This document shows positions 26,959 to 37,577 of a stretch of 64,000 nt of DNA, one piece after another; the stretch's first letter is position 1, and the number at the start of each line of letters is the position of its first letter. The stretch is taken from assembly GCF_016798245.1 (NCBI RefSeq), contig NZ_JAEUZA010000001.1:914221-978220 (forward strand). Direction: 5' to 3'. The position numbers were made by a program, and so were the translations under genes. The DNA is from Alkalicoccobacillus gibsonii (GTDB lineage Bacteria; Bacillota; Bacilli; Bacillales; Bacillaceae_D). The notes beneath the pieces were generated by a model. The model ran no database searches. It was not told the origin of the DNA and was given only the letters and a program-made list of their open reading frames with translations.

Positions 26959-27789
26959 TTACTTTTTCCACCATGTATCATAAATGGTCGCTGGGAGCTG
27001 ACGCTTATGCTCTGTTTTCTTATAACGTTCTTCAAGAGCAGCTGCAACCGGTGTATCAATTTTCTTTCCTTCAAGATAATCATCAATTTGATCATAGGTC
27101 ATGCCTAGCGCTTGCTCATCAGGAAGTCCAGGCTGATCATCCTCAAGGTCTGCAGTTGGCTCCTTTGTATATAGATGCTCAGGAGCACCTAGTTCTTTCA
27201 AGATTTGCTTACCTTGGCGCTTTGTTAATCCAAACAAAGGCGTTAAATCAGCAGCTCCATCACCAAATTTTGTGTAGAATCCAGTAACAGCTTCAGCAGA
27301 ATGGTCCGTTCCGATTACAAGTAGACCAAAGTGCGCGCCTAAATCGTACTGTGCTTTCATACGTTCACGTGCTTTCGTGTTACCTTTTAAGAAGTCAGAA
27401 ATCGGTTCACCTACAACCGTTTTAAATGTTTCTGAAGATGCATCAACTGCAGGTTTTATATTCACAGTGTGAGTTTTAGTCGGGTTGATAAATTGAACCG
27501 CGTCACGCGCGTCCGCTTCATCCTTCTGTTCGCCGTAAGGAAGTCTCACTGCATGAAATTCATAGGACACAGCCGCTTGTTCAGCGTTCAGTTCATCAAT
27601 CGCTAGTTGTGTTAATTTGCCTGCTAATGTGGAATCTTGTCCTCCGGAAATTCCTAAAATATAGCCCTTTGCACCACTTTTCACAAGATACTCCTTGAGA
27701 AATTGCACTCTTGTTTTAATCTCTTCCTTTGAATCCACTGCTGGTTGTGTATGTAGAGCTTCAATAATAGATAGTTGTGTTTCGTTCAT
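26959..27789 (-). CDS. nadE: NH3-dependent NAD+ synthetase
   Basis: Amidates deamido-NAD+ to NAD+ using ATP and ammonia; cytosolic dimer. The 276 residues compare with 272 in B. subtilis. The PP-loop is LGISGGQDSTLAG, and GTDHSAEAVTGFYTKFGDGA and EPTADLEDDQPGLPDE are conserved. There is no glutaminase domain. AGGAGG precedes the ATG. Confidence 0.96.
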   Translation of the reverse strand: MNETQLSIIEALHTQPAVDSKEEIKTRVQFLKEYLVKSGAKGYILGISGGQDSTLAGKLTQLAIDELNAEQAAVSYEFHAVRLPYGEQKDEADARDAVQFINPTKTHTVNIKPAVDASSETFKTVVGEPISDFLKGNTKARERMKAQYDLGAHFGLLVIGTDHSAEAVTGFYTKFGDGAADLTPLFGLTKRQGKQILKELGAPEHLYTKEPTADLEDDQPGLPDEQALGMTYDQIDDYLEGKKIDTPVAAALEERYKKTEHKRQLPATIYDTWWKK

Positions 27790-27850
27790 GGGTAAACCCT
27801 CCTAAAAGTGTATAGTTAGTCTCTTCCCTAAAAAGAGCTTCAATATGCCT

Positions 27851-28153
27851 TTATTTGTGTAGTAGTGTGGTTAATTGATCAAGCTGACCCTCTTGTCTTA
27901 AGATTTGCTCCTGCCATTGCCCAAACAAATCGAAATGAGGGAATTCATCACGGACATGTATCCATTCTTTTTTTAATCCGTATTTCGAGCCCCACTCAAT
28001 TAATCGATCAACGTCACAGCAGGCTACCTTCGTAACTGTTGTGCAATCGGGAAACCGGTCGTCAAGCCAATAATGCGTAAGAAAAGCGATTTCACCTGAC
28101 TTAGCAGCTCGCTTCCAGTTATTAAGTTGTGGTCTCTTGATCCCAAAGGCCAT
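27851..28153 (-). CDS. yneQ: YneQ-family protein
   Basis: A 100-residue protein beginning MAFGIKRPQLNNWK, with FLTHYWLDDRFPDC and HFDLFGQW motifs, as in B. subtilis YneQ by recollection. Function unknown. Its start shares one base with the yneP stop, keeping the B. subtilis yneP-yneQ order. Confidence 0.75.
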   Translation of the reverse strand: MAFGIKRPQLNNWKRAAKSGEIAFLTHYWLDDRFPDCTTVTKVACCDVDRLIEWGSKYGLKKEWIHVRDEFPHFDLFGQWQEQILRQEGQLDQLTTLLHK

Positions 28154-28584
28154 TATGAATCCTCTTTCAATTTGATCTCTTCATATTTTGCAAACCATTC
28201 CGGAAATACTTTTTTAAATGCTGCTGGTTTAAACGTTTCCTTGCTAACAATAATATGTGTAGTGGATCCTTCTACACAGATATCTCCATGTTGATTTGAG
28301 ATCACATATTTATACTCAGTGCGAAGGCCGTCGTTTTTCGCAACCCACGTTGTGACTGTTGCATCATCACCATAACGAACAGGTTTTTTGTAGGTAGCTT
28401 GTACATCATAGACCGGAGCATAGTACCCTTGCTCTTCCATTTCTACATAGCTATAACCGATATCCTCAATTAAGCCTTGTCTCCCAAGTTCAAAATATTT
28501 CAGGTAATTTGCATGATAGACAACTCCCATCATGTCCGTGTCAGCATATAAAAGTTGTATGGTGCGTTTACTCTTGAATTCCAC
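28153..28584 (-). CDS. yneP: Hotdog-fold acyl-CoA thioesterase, YneP
   Basis: A 143-residue 4-hydroxybenzoyl-CoA-thioesterase-like protein. The signature LLYADTDMMGVVYHANYLKY carries the catalytic Asp, and YKKPVRYGD follows. A GTG start seven bases after AAAGGAG is preferred to the upstream ATG reading, which lacks a ribosome site. It is translationally coupled to yneQ. Confidence 0.85.
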   Translation of the reverse strand: MEFKSKRTIQLLYADTDMMGVVYHANYLKYFELGRQGLIEDIGYSYVEMEEQGYYAPVYDVQATYKKPVRYGDDATVTTWVAKNDGLRTEYKYVISNQHGDICVEGSTTHIIVSKETFKPAAFKKVFPEWFAKYEEIKLKEDS

Positions 28585-28668
28585 AAATATGTCTCCTTTG
28601 TTCCAATTACATACAGCATTTGTTTGGTTAATTATAACATAATCCATTTTGCACACAACGAATAGCCT

Positions 28669-30975
28669 TTAGACTGAACGTTTCACATCTTCACTTGATA
28701 TTGTTTGAAGAGATTTAATATCAGTATCTTTCTCCGCTGAAAGTCTTAATGCTTGCTGCTGAACTATTTGTTCGAACAATTGATCCACATAACGACCATT
28801 GGCATGATGTCCTTCATCAGGAATCACTTCAAACAATGCGTCTTTTGCTTCTGATAAAAACTCGTATCCTACTGCGCTTGCTCGGTTAATGGTCATTTCA
28901 ACAAGCTCGTTTTTATTGTAGTCTTGAAAGGTTATATGCTTTCTAAATCGTGAACGAAGCCCAGGATTAGCAGACAATAATTGCTCGATTTCTTTTTCAT
29001 ATCCCGACAAAATAACAACAAGATTCTCATCATGTACTGTCATCGCTTCAACAAGAGCAGTGATTGCCTCCTGACCATAATCTGTGGAGGACCCTTGGAT
29101 AAGAGAATAAGCTTCATCAATAAACAGTACCCCACCTAATGCGTCTTTAATGACTTCCTTTGTTTTTAGAGCTGTTTGACCTGCGTAACCAGATACAAGA
29201 TCTGCACGTCCTACTTGTAACACATGTCCACGTTTTAGCAAGCCTAACTCTTTTAATGCCTTTGAATAAATGGATGCAACCGTTGTTTTACCGGTGCCAG
29301 GTGATCCACTAAATGTTGTATGAAGCTGAAGTGGCATGGACTGGAGACCTCGTTCACGTCTTAACTGTTGAACTTCAGCATAGGCAGTTAACTGCTTTAG
29401 CTCATTTTTAACGTTATCCATTCCAATCAACTGATTTAGCTGACTCGACGCAGACAAGTCATTTTCGTTCTTTTGCTTTTTAAAATGCTCAGCCTCAAGT
29501 TTGATAAAATCCGGAGCTGATCCTTGTTCTTCTAAAGTAGCCCCTTTCTCGAAAATAGCTTTGTACACCAAATTCTGAACGGTACGCGCGTTACCAAACG
29601 ATGCATCTACTTTTTCCTCTTCAATTTGTTCTTTTAAAGAAACAAGAGCAGGCTCTGTTAGTATAAAATCATTATCAATTGCCATTCGCTCTGCAATGTC
29701 TAGTAGCTCACTGGATGTATAATCCCTTAGATGAAGATGGTTTTGTTCAGGAAATCTACTTCTAAGCCCGGGGTTTGAACGAAGGAATGTACGCATTTCT
29801 TCAGGATACCCAGCTAACACAACCGCAAAAGTACCTGCATACTGACCACTTGTCATCGCAGATACAAGCGTGTCAATAACGGTTTGTCCATAATCATTCC
29901 CACTGGCATCTGCTCGTTTTAAGCTATATGCTTCATCAATAAACAGAACTCCACCAGATGCACGCTCAATTGCTTTTAACGTTAGCTCTTCCGTTTGACC
30001 TACATATCCAGCGACTAATTGCGAACGATCTACCTCATATACACTTTCTTGTTTTAGCAAACCAAGCTCATAATAAATGCGAGCGAGCAAACGCGCTATG
30101 GTCGTTTTACCTGTACCTGGATTTCCAGTTAGAATCATATTTAAGTTGATTCCTTCCTTCATTCGATACCCTTCTGTTTCACGCTTTTTTTGATAGGATA
30201 AGAACTGATAAAGCTTATGTACACGTTCTTTAATTTCAGACAAACCAATCATCTTAGATAGTTTACGCAGTGCCGTATCCTCTTGCTCTTCACCTGTGAC
30301 TTGTTTTAATCGATCTTGCCACTGCTTCTGAATCGACTTAATTTCCTCAACGGCTTGTTTTAATTCCTTAAATTGTGAAGCTGAATAATAGACCCCATCT
30401 AAAGAATGAGCATACGCTTCCGTAGCTTTTGAAATTCGTAAGTAAGGCTCTTCGAATTGTTGGAATGTTTTCCACAACAGGTCAATGTGCTCATAATGCG
30501 AACTTTTTGCTTCTTGTTTTAATTCAGCTAGTGAATGAATTTGCTCCTCTAATTGACTCTTAGAACGAAAATACTGTTCAGCCAATTGATAATAACGCTT
30601 CGCTGACTCTTTTTTAGCAGTACCATGATCCGTTTCCCGGATAGCAGGAAAATCTAAAGGAATAGCCGCATGAATGAACTGATCAATAATTAATTCCGCT
30701 TGTAAAAATTGGGCCATCTGACTGGATTGATCATAAACCTTTGCTTCTTTAACCCAGTTTGCCAGCAAGGAGTCAACTGTATTTAACCGCTTGTACCTAG
30801 CAAGAGCCAGAAGAATTAATCCATCGGCATAAGATGTTGGAGATTGTTGTTTAAGCTCCTCTTCCCATTGGGACAGGTGGCGCCAAAGTTTGGTTTCATC
30901 TACTTCTTGCTTTCCTGCTTTAATGTTTTCAAGCCAGCCTTTTAGATCCTCTAGCGATTCAATGGATTGTAGCAT
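28669..30975 (-). CDS. Tandem CbbX/SpoVK-like AAA+ ATPase
   Basis: 768 residues from the ATG after GAGGAGAGG. Residues 1-235 are helical, with repeat-like pairs and no recognised enzyme motif. Two AAA modules of the CbbX/SpoVK class follow. Module 1 has Walker A GNPGTGKTT (about 284-292), Walker B GGVLFIDEAYSL and sensor/Arg-finger region NPGLRSRFP; module 2 has Walker A GSPGTGKTT (about 557-565), the same Walker B and NPGLRSRF. Both look catalytically intact. A single-module SpoVK is separately present at 60660. It lies between yneP and sspN, where B. subtilis has tlp, so a sporulation role is suggested, not shown. Confidence 0.85.
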   Translation of the reverse strand: MLQSIESLEDLKGWLENIKAGKQEVDETKLWRHLSQWEEELKQQSPTSYADGLILLALARYKRLNTVDSLLANWVKEAKVYDQSSQMAQFLQAELIIDQFIHAAIPLDFPAIRETDHGTAKKESAKRYYQLAEQYFRSKSQLEEQIHSLAELKQEAKSSHYEHIDLLWKTFQQFEEPYLRISKATEAYAHSLDGVYYSASQFKELKQAVEEIKSIQKQWQDRLKQVTGEEQEDTALRKLSKMIGLSEIKERVHKLYQFLSYQKKRETEGYRMKEGINLNMILTGNPGTGKTTIARLLARIYYELGLLKQESVYEVDRSQLVAGYVGQTEELTLKAIERASGGVLFIDEAYSLKRADASGNDYGQTVIDTLVSAMTSGQYAGTFAVVLAGYPEEMRTFLRSNPGLRSRFPEQNHLHLRDYTSSELLDIAERMAIDNDFILTEPALVSLKEQIEEEKVDASFGNARTVQNLVYKAIFEKGATLEEQGSAPDFIKLEAEHFKKQKNENDLSASSQLNQLIGMDNVKNELKQLTAYAEVQQLRRERGLQSMPLQLHTTFSGSPGTGKTTVASIYSKALKELGLLKRGHVLQVGRADLVSGYAGQTALKTKEVIKDALGGVLFIDEAYSLIQGSSTDYGQEAITALVEAMTVHDENLVVILSGYEKEIEQLLSANPGLRSRFRKHITFQDYNKNELVEMTINRASAVGYEFLSEAKDALFEVIPDEGHHANGRYVDQLFEQIVQQQALRLSAEKDTDIKSLQTISSEDVKRSV

Positions 30976-31073
30976 GTGATCCTCTCCTCGTACATTTACA
31001 TATCTATTCAAACTATATCAGAAGTGATTTTATACCAAAAGAAAAAGGGTTTACTTTGTGTGACTAACGGAAA

Positions 31074-31102
31074 ACATCCACCCCGATTGTTGGGATGGAT
31101 GT
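31074..31102 (-). terminator. Intrinsic terminator after sspN
   Basis: ACATCCA..CCC pairs with GGG..TGGATGT, followed by TTTTCC on the minus strand. Confidence 0.7.
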
Positions 31103-31110
31103 CATCTACT

Positions 31111-31251
31111 TTAGCCTTTTGGAGGGATATAGTCAGGTTTTTGGTTCGATTTCGTATTCATTTTTTTCCCGTTATTTGAACTTGACTCACGGGGTTGCGT
31201 ACCTAAATGATCTGGACGAAATTGTCTGCCTTCTTGATTTGGTTTGGTCAT
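31111..31251 (-). CDS. sspN: Small acid-soluble spore protein SspN
   Basis: A 46-residue protein (MTKPNQEGRQFRPDHLGTQP, then RESSSNNGKKMNTKSNQKPD, then YIPPKG). The pattern HLGTQP...NNGKKM...QKP fits minor SASP N. AGGAGG lies ten bases before the ATG and a terminator follows. In B. subtilis sspN is followed by tlp; here no tlp is found and the tandem AAA gene comes next. Expected in the forespore, late in sporulation. Confidence 0.8.
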   Translation of the reverse strand: MTKPNQEGRQFRPDHLGTQPRESSSNNGKKMNTKSNQKPDYIPPKG

Positions 31252-31319
31252 CTATCTGACACCTCCTATTGGTCTAACCATAGGATTGCCTAGACGTCTC
31301 TTTTTATCCAAAATAAGAC

Positions 31320-34300
31320 TTACTCATCAGAGTCTTTTCGTCTGTTTTTAAGAAGATCTTCAAGTGCATCTAAAATTTCATCTTTTGAGAGATTAGATGC
31401 TTCGTTTGATTTCTTCGTTTCTTCGTCTGATGGCATAGCATTTTCATCAGTCTGCTGCGTAGAAGGTTTCTGTGTTGTTGCTTCCTCTTCTTCATTTATT
31501 TCTGGTAATGTAGGTGTCTCTTGTTGGCTTTGTGACAAGTGCTTTGGCTCAGGAACTTCATAATAATCTCCCTCAACCGTAGTTACATAATTCTGTCTCC
31601 GTCTTGTTTCTTTATCAAGCAAACTATAGACAACTGGAATAACAAACAGTGTTAAAAGCGTTCCACTAATCAATCCTCCAATGATGGCAATCGCCATTGG
31701 TTGTTGGAATTCGGACCCCTCTCCGATAGCAAGGGATAATGGCACCATCCCAAGAATCGTCGTTGCAGATGTCATAACAATCGGTCTTGTACGAAGCTGA
31801 ACAGATTCAATTAATGCTTGATACGTAGACATTCCCTTTTCCTTCATCTGGTTTACGAAATCAAGCATGACAATCCCGTTGTTTACAACAATACCAAGCA
31901 AAATGATTAAACCGATAAATGTTGTAATACCGATCGCTGTTTGAGTGACCACAAGCGCAATCGACAAACCAATGACAACAAGTGGGACTGTAAACATGAT
32001 AATAAATGGTAACTTCAACGATTCAAATTGTGCTGCCATTATTAAATAGATGAAAATGGCTGCTAGTACAATAGCTAAAATCATACTATTAATCGAATCA
32101 TCTAATATCTCTTGTTCCCCACCATACGTAAACGTAGTTGCTTCATCAAGCTCAATGTCTTCTACGATCGTATCAACCGCTGAACGAATGGCACTAAGAT
32201 TACTTGCTTCAGTGTACGTAACTGTGAATTCAACCGCACCTTCTTGGTTTAATCGTTGAATGGATGCAGCGCTCATCCCCTCATCAATCGAAGCCACTTC
32301 ATTTAAGGTAATGAATTCACCTTCCGCATTACGGATATTAAGATTCTCGAGTTCCTCAGTACTTTCTGTTGACTCCGGAGCAAGACGAACAATCACTTCT
32401 AAGAATTGCTCTTGCTCTTCAATAACTGTTGCTACTTCTCCTCTTGTCGCTGTATTTACCTGTTGCGCAATTTCAGATGGTGTCAAACCATTAGAACGTG
32501 CTGCCTCTTCATCAATGGTAAGAAGAATTTCTGGTACTTGTTCTTCTATACTTAATTCAATATCACGAACCAATCGTTCGTCATTTAATTCAGCTTGTAA
32601 TTCATCAGCCTCTTCATACAGTCTCTCTTGATTTGAATCAGTTAACGTAAATTGCAGCGTATTTGCTTCGCCTCCAAATGCGGCAGAAGCTGTATATGCT
32701 CTTATCTCAGCATCGGAATCAGCACGCTCAATTTCACGCTCAATCGACTCTAAGAAGGCGGCCGTGCTTTGATTTCGATCATCTGGGTCGACCATTGATA
32801 CGGTAATTTCAGCCGTATAGCTGGAGTTACTTCCGCCCATCATCTGATTATCACTAGAGCCTGCAGTACTTACATAGTTCTCAATTTCTCGATACCCGTC
32901 TAAAATCTCTTCGACTGACTCAACGGCCTCTTGCGTTCGTTCTAAACTTGTCCCAGGCTCTAACTCAATGTCTACAAAGAATGAACCTTGGTCACTATCT
33001 GGAATTAACTCAGTTCCAACAGTTGTTAAACCAACTATTCCACCTACTAATAGAACAAACGTAATGGCAAGCACCGTAAATCGATGTTTTAATGACCAAA
33101 TTGTTGAATGTCTTAACCCTTCCATCACTCTAGATGTTCGACGTTTAGACTCTGTTTCCTCATTTGGTTTTTTAAGCAAACGGCTTGCGAGCATCGGTAC
33201 AACTGTTAAAGCAACGAGTAAGGATGCAATTAAACTAAATGAAACCGTGTAGGCTAATTCCTTAAACAAATCGCCTACAATTCCACTTATAAATACAATC
33301 GGTAAGAAGACAGAAACAGTTGTAAGCGTTGATGCTATAATCGCTCCACTTACTTCTTTAGTCCCGTCGAATGCAGCCTGCCTTGGTTCTTTTTTCATGG
33401 ACAGATGACGATAAATATTTTCAATAACAACAATGGCATTATCTACTAACATCCCAATACCAAGCGCCAGTCCACCCAAGCTCATAATGTTCAGGCCGAT
33501 GTCTGCAAAAAACATGAATCCAAATGTAACGATAACTGAGAAAGGAATAGCAATTCCTACAATAAAAGGAGTCTTAAGGTTGCGTAAAAAGAATAACAAA
33601 ACAACCATGGCCAGAAGACCACCATAAATCATTGCACTTGTTACACTATCAATCGAGGCAGATATAAAATCTCCTTCATCATAAAGAATTGCGGCTTCAA
33701 GATCCTCATATTCAGAGTCAAGAAGCAATTCTTCAAGTTGATCATTAACAGCATTTGAAATCTGAACTGTGTTTGCACCAGACTCTGGCATGATACTCAG
33801 TTCAATTGCTTCTTGTTGATTAGATCGTGTAAGTACTTCTTGATCTTCAAGGGCTACCCTTACCTCTGCCACGTCCGTTAAAATCAGTTCATCTCCTGTA
33901 GAATTAACACCTACAACTAGCTCTTCTAATTCTTCGACATTTGAGAGCTCTTTTACGACTCTCGTTGTTAAACTTAAATCATCTCTTTTTACCGTTCCAC
34001 CTGGGAGAGAGATATCACTAGCTTGAATCGCTGAAACAATCTCACCTTGACTTAATCCTGCTTCCTCTAATGATGCTGGATCAAGATCTACTTGTATTTC
34101 TTCTGATAAACTACCGCTTTCCCCAACGCTCGCTACACCAGGTATACGAATGAGTTCATCCTCAAGATCAGATACTTTGTCTTGAAAATCAACTAAATCG
34201 GCGTTTGAAGTAACAGCCATTTGAATCAGAGGCATCATGGATGGATCAAATTTTACAAAACTTGGTTCGTTTGCATCTGAGGGGAGGTTTGCACCTCGTA

Positions 34301-34628
34301 GTGTGTTAATAATATCTAATTCTACATCTTCAATATTTGTCGACCAGTCAAACTCAAGGATAATCATGGAAGTGCCTTCCATTGAATTAGAGGTCATATT
34401 CTTTAAACCAGAGGTTGTTGATAATTGTTGTTCGAGGGGTATTGTAACTGTATCTTCTATTTCGTTCGGGTTCACATCACTGTAACTCGTGATAACAGCG
34501 GCTACAGGAGGGTTAATTTCGGGAAATAATTGTAGCGGCAACCTCGTCAGTGCCACTATACCAATGATAATGAATAGGACCATTCCTACTAAGGTAAAAA
34601 TAGGCCTTCGGATCGAAAAATTGATCAT
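31320..34628 (-). CDS. swrC: RND-family efflux pump, SwrC-like
   Basis: A 1102-residue proton-driven exporter. The RND plan is visible: MINFSIRRPIFTLVGM first helix, two large extracytoplasmic loops, helices around 330-480 with GLALGIGMLVDNAIVVIENIYRH (helix 4 acidic residues), and a second half with GIVVNNGIVMLDFVNQ. The last ~75 residues are a very acidic, Gln/Glu/Ser-rich cytoplasmic tail (EEEEATTQ..., then DEILDALEDLLKNRRKD). B. subtilis SwrC (surfactin self-resistance) is the nearest named relative I recall. No periplasmic adaptor gene is adjacent, as usual in Gram-positives. The ATG follows GGAGGA. Confidence 0.88.
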   Translation of the reverse strand: MINFSIRRPIFTLVGMVLFIIIGIVALTRLPLQLFPEINPPVAAVITSYSDVNPNEIEDTVTIPLEQQLSTTSGLKNMTSNSMEGTSMIILEFDWSTNIEDVELDIINTLRGANLPSDANEPSFVKFDPSMMPLIQMAVTSNADLVDFQDKVSDLEDELIRIPGVASVGESGSLSEEIQVDLDPASLEEAGLSQGEIVSAIQASDISLPGGTVKRDDLSLTTRVVKELSNVEELEELVVGVNSTGDELILTDVAEVRVALEDQEVLTRSNQQEAIELSIMPESGANTVQISNAVNDQLEELLLDSEYEDLEAAILYDEGDFISASIDSVTSAMIYGGLLAMVVLLFFLRNLKTPFIVGIAIPFSVIVTFGFMFFADIGLNIMSLGGLALGIGMLVDNAIVVIENIYRHLSMKKEPRQAAFDGTKEVSGAIIASTLTTVSVFLPIVFISGIVGDLFKELAYTVSFSLIASLLVALTVVPMLASRLLKKPNEETESKRRTSRVMEGLRHSTIWSLKHRFTVLAITFVLLVGGIVGLTTVGTELIPDSDQGSFFVDIELEPGTSLERTQEAVESVEEILDGYREIENYVSTAGSSDNQMMGGSNSSYTAEITVSMVDPDDRNQSTAAFLESIEREIERADSDAEIRAYTASAAFGGEANTLQFTLTDSNQERLYEEADELQAELNDERLVRDIELSIEEQVPEILLTIDEEAARSNGLTPSEIAQQVNTATRGEVATVIEEQEQFLEVIVRLAPESTESTEELENLNIRNAEGEFITLNEVASIDEGMSAASIQRLNQEGAVEFTVTYTEASNLSAIRSAVDTIVEDIELDEATTFTYGGEQEILDDSINSMILAIVLAAIFIYLIMAAQFESLKLPFIIMFTVPLVVIGLSIALVVTQTAIGITTFIGLIILLGIVVNNGIVMLDFVNQMKEKGMSTYQALIESVQLRTRPIVMTSATTILGMVPLSLAIGEGSEFQQPMAIAIIGGLISGTLLTLFVIPVVYSLLDKETRRRQNYVTTVEGDYYEVPEPKHLSQSQQETPTLPEINEEEEATTQKPSTQQTDENAMPSDEETKKSNEASNLSKDEILDALEDLLKNRRKDSDE

Positions 34629-34755
34629 ATAAACGTATCCTCCATCTTCCAATTTTTATGTATTCTCTATGTTCCTAGTCCAACTATACATACATTCCCT
34701 GCTTTTTAAAACTAAAAACCTCTTAAGTACTTGTGAATAAAATTTGTACAAAAAA

Positions 34756-34784
34756 AAGAACAGTCTGAGCAACAGACTGTTCTT
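34756..34784 (-). terminator. Intrinsic terminator after citB
   Basis: Perfect 12-bp arms AAGAACAGTCTG/CAGACTGTTCTT with a five-base loop and a long T run on the minus strand. Confidence 0.9.
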
Positions 34785-34797
34785 TTAATGAAGTAAA

Positions 34798-37509
34798 TTA
34801 AGCTAGTTTACTGCGAAGGACCATTGGCAGAATACCACCATGGCGATAGTAGTCTACGTCTACTTCACTGTCAAAGCGAACAAGTGCTTCAAACGTAGTG
34901 ACTTTACCGTCTTCAGCAGTAGCCGTTACAGTTACATGCTCACGTGGTTTCACATCGTTCGTAATATCAACACTAATTGCTTCTCTTCCAGTTAGTCCTA
35001 GAGATTCAGCGTTTTCTCCATCTTTATATTGCAATGGAAGAACACCCATTAACACAAGGTTACTACGGTGAATACGCTCGTAACTCTCTGCAATAACTGT
35101 TTTAATTCCAAGTAAGTTTGTTCCTTTTGCAGCCCAGTCTCTTGAGCTTCCCATTCCATAATCTTTTCCTGCAAGAATGGCAAGTCCTGTTTGAGAATCT
35201 TTGTACTTCATTGCTGCATCGTAAATTGGCATAACTTCTTCAGTTGGCCAATATGTTGTGAAGCCACCTTCCGTACCAGGTGCTACTTCGTTACGAATAC
35301 GAATGTTTGCAAACGTTCCACGCATCATCACTTCATGATGACCACGTCTAGAACCATAAGAGTTGAAGTCACGAGGCTCAACACCTTTGTCCATTAGGTA
35401 TTTCCCTGCTGGCGTTGTTTTACCAATTGCGCCTGCTGGTGAAATATGGTCCGTTGTTACGGAGTCACCAAATTTACAGATTACACGAAGATCAGACAGA
35501 GAATGAATATCCTGAGGCTCTTGTGTCAATCCTTCAAAATAAGGAGGATCTGCAATGTACGTTGAATCCTCATCCCATTTGTACAGAGAATCATCTGTTG
35601 TTTCAATTTCATTCCAACGTTGGTTTGCAGTGAAAACATCTGCATACTGTTCTTTAAATAGCTCTGGAGTCACTGTTTGGGCAACTACTTGCTTCACTTC
35701 TTCAGTTGAAGGCCAGATATCTTTGAAGAAAACGTCATTTCCGTCTTGGTCTTTGCCAAGTGGATCATTCTTCAGATCAACATCAACAGTACCTGCTAAT
35801 GCATAAGCCACAACTAAAGGCGGGGAAGCTAGATAGTTTGCTTTCACTAGTGGGTGAATACGTCCTTCAAAGTTACGGTTACCTGAAAGCACAGAAGTAA
35901 CAGTTAGGTCATTTGAAGAGATGGCATCTTCCACTTCAAGTTCAAGTGGTCCAGAGTTACCGATACATGTTGTACAGCCGTATCCAACATTATTAAATCC
36001 AAGTGTATCCATATACGATTGAAGTCCTGCTTTAGCAAGATATCCTGTTACAACCTTAGAACCTGGCGCAAGAGATGTTTTCACATACTCAGGAACTGTT
36101 AAGCCACGTTCTACTGCCTTTTTCGCAACAAGACCAGCACCAAGCATTACGTAAGGGTTGGAAGTGTTTGTACAACTTGTAATGGCTGCAATGGCAATTG
36201 CACCCGTTTTCATTGTTGCTTGACGTCCATCCTTATACTGCACATCAACGACTTTATCAAATTCTTTTTTGTCGAGACCAAGTCCTTGTGTACCAGAAGG
36301 AGCAACAACTGCTTTTTTAAACTGTGATTGCATATCTGTAAGCTTAATCAAATCTTGAGGACGCTTAGGACCTGAAAGATTTGCTTCGATTTCAGATAAA
36401 TCAATCTCAACGATATCTGTGTACGTCGGATCAGCTGTTTCGCCTGGTACGTAGAATAGGCCGTTGGCTTTGTTATAATCTTCAACAAGCTGAATTTGTT
36501 TTTCATCGCGGCCTGTTAATCTCATATAATCAAGAGCTTCCGTATCAACCGGGAAGAATCCACATGTTGCACCGTACTCTGGAGCCATGTTTGAAATGGT
36601 CGCGCGATCAGCTAGTGGCATTTCAGAAAGTCCTGGTCCAAAGAACTCAACAAACTTCCCTACAACCTTTTTCTCACGAAGAACTTGTGTTACCTTTAAC
36701 GCGATATCAGTAGCTGTGGTACCGCTTGCTAGATTTCCAACAAATTTAACCCCTACAACTTCAGGTACAGGGAAGTAAGAAGGCTGTCCAAGCATTCCTG
36801 CTTCAGCTTCAATTCCTCCAACACCCCAACCAAGTACACCAATACCATTAATCATGGTTGTATGGGAGTCTGTTCCAACAAGAGTATCAGGGAAAGCAAC
36901 CGTTTCCTCACCTTGTTTAACTGCTTGAACAACGTTTGCAAGATATTCTAAGTTCACTTGGTGAACGATACCTGTTGCAGGTGGAACCGCTTGATAATTA
37001 TCAAACGCTTTTTTTGCCCAATTTAAGAATTCATAACGTTCTTCATTACGTTCGAATTCAAGATTCATATTAAATGCTAATGAGTCATCCGTTCCGAACT
37101 TATCAACTTGAACCGAGTGGTCAATGACTAGATCAACCGGAATTTCAGGGTTAATAACCGCAGGATCGCCGCCTAATTTTGACATAGCTTGTCTAAGTGC
37201 AGCTAAGTCTACAACTGCAGGAACTCCTGTGAAATCCTGAAGAATCACTCGAGCAGGTTTAAATGGAACATCAATTTCTTTTTGACCTGACGTTCCCCAT
37301 TGCGCTAAGTTTTCAACATGCTCTTTTTTAATCACATAGTCGTCATATTGACGTAGTACGGATTCAAGGAGCACTCTTACTGAAAAAGGTAGCTTGCTAA
37401 TTTCACCAAGACCAGCCTTTTCTAGGGCTTCAAGTGCATAATAGTGGTAGGTTTCTCCCCCGCTTTGAAAGGAAGAACGTGCATTAAAAACATCGTTACT
37501 TTTTGACAT
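34798..37509 (-). CDS. citB: Aconitate hydratase (aconitase)
   Basis: TCA-cycle [4Fe-4S] enzyme converting citrate to isocitrate; in Bacillus it also binds RNA as an iron-responsive regulator. The 903 residues include the three cluster Cys in TSCTNTSNP and [29 protein letters not shown], and [10 protein letters not shown]. It has its own promoter at 37533-37561, a cre-like site further upstream and a strong terminator. Confidence 0.98.
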   Translation of the reverse strand: MSKSNDVFNARSSFQSGGETYHYYALEALEKAGLGEISKLPFSVRVLLESVLRQYDDYVIKKEHVENLAQWGTSGQKEIDVPFKPARVILQDFTGVPAVVDLAALRQAMSKLGGDPAVINPEIPVDLVIDHSVQVDKFGTDDSLAFNMNLEFERNEERYEFLNWAKKAFDNYQAVPPATGIVHQVNLEYLANVVQAVKQGEETVAFPDTLVGTDSHTTMINGIGVLGWGVGGIEAEAGMLGQPSYFPVPEVVGVKFVGNLASGTTATDIALKVTQVLREKKVVGKFVEFFGPGLSEMPLADRATISNMAPEYGATCGFFPVDTEALDYMRLTGRDEKQIQLVEDYNKANGLFYVPGETADPTYTDIVEIDLSEIEANLSGPKRPQDLIKLTDMQSQFKKAVVAPSGTQGLGLDKKEFDKVVDVQYKDGRQATMKTGAIAIAAITSCTNTSNPYVMLGAGLVAKKAVERGLTVPEYVKTSLAPGSKVVTGYLAKAGLQSYMDTLGFNNVGYGCTTCIGNSGPLELEVEDAISSNDLTVTSVLSGNRNFEGRIHPLVKANYLASPPLVVAYALAGTVDVDLKNDPLGKDQDGNDVFFKDIWPSTEEVKQVVAQTVTPELFKEQYADVFTANQRWNEIETTDDSLYKWDEDSTYIADPPYFEGLTQEPQDIHSLSDLRVICKFGDSVTTDHISPAGAIGKTTPAGKYLMDKGVEPRDFNSYGSRRGHHEVMMRGTFANIRIRNEVAPGTEGGFTTYWPTEEVMPIYDAAMKYKDSQTGLAILAGKDYGMGSSRDWAAKGTNLLGIKTVIAESYERIHRSNLVLMGVLPLQYKDGENAESLGLTGREAISVDITNDVKPREHVTVTATAEDGKVTTFEALVRFDSEVDVDYYRHGGILPMVLRSKLA

Positions 37510-37532
37510 GTTAGACCCTCCTTCTCCAAACT

Positions 37533-37561
37533 ATCTTACCTTAGATCGACAATATTGTCTA
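37533..37561 (-). promoter_or_regulatory. citB promoter with overlapping palindrome
   Basis: On the minus strand TAGACA, 17 bases, TAAGAT. The 12-bp palindrome GACAATATTGTC (37548-37559) overlaps the -35 element, a position suited to a repressor. Its cognate protein is not identified. Confidence 0.65.
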
Positions 37562-37577
37562 AATGTGTGACTTTTTT

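Noticed and set aside
32260-32631. 123-residue Ser-rich plus-strand frame inside the RND pump gene
   Set aside because: Low-complexity antisense shadow of a Glu-rich coding region.
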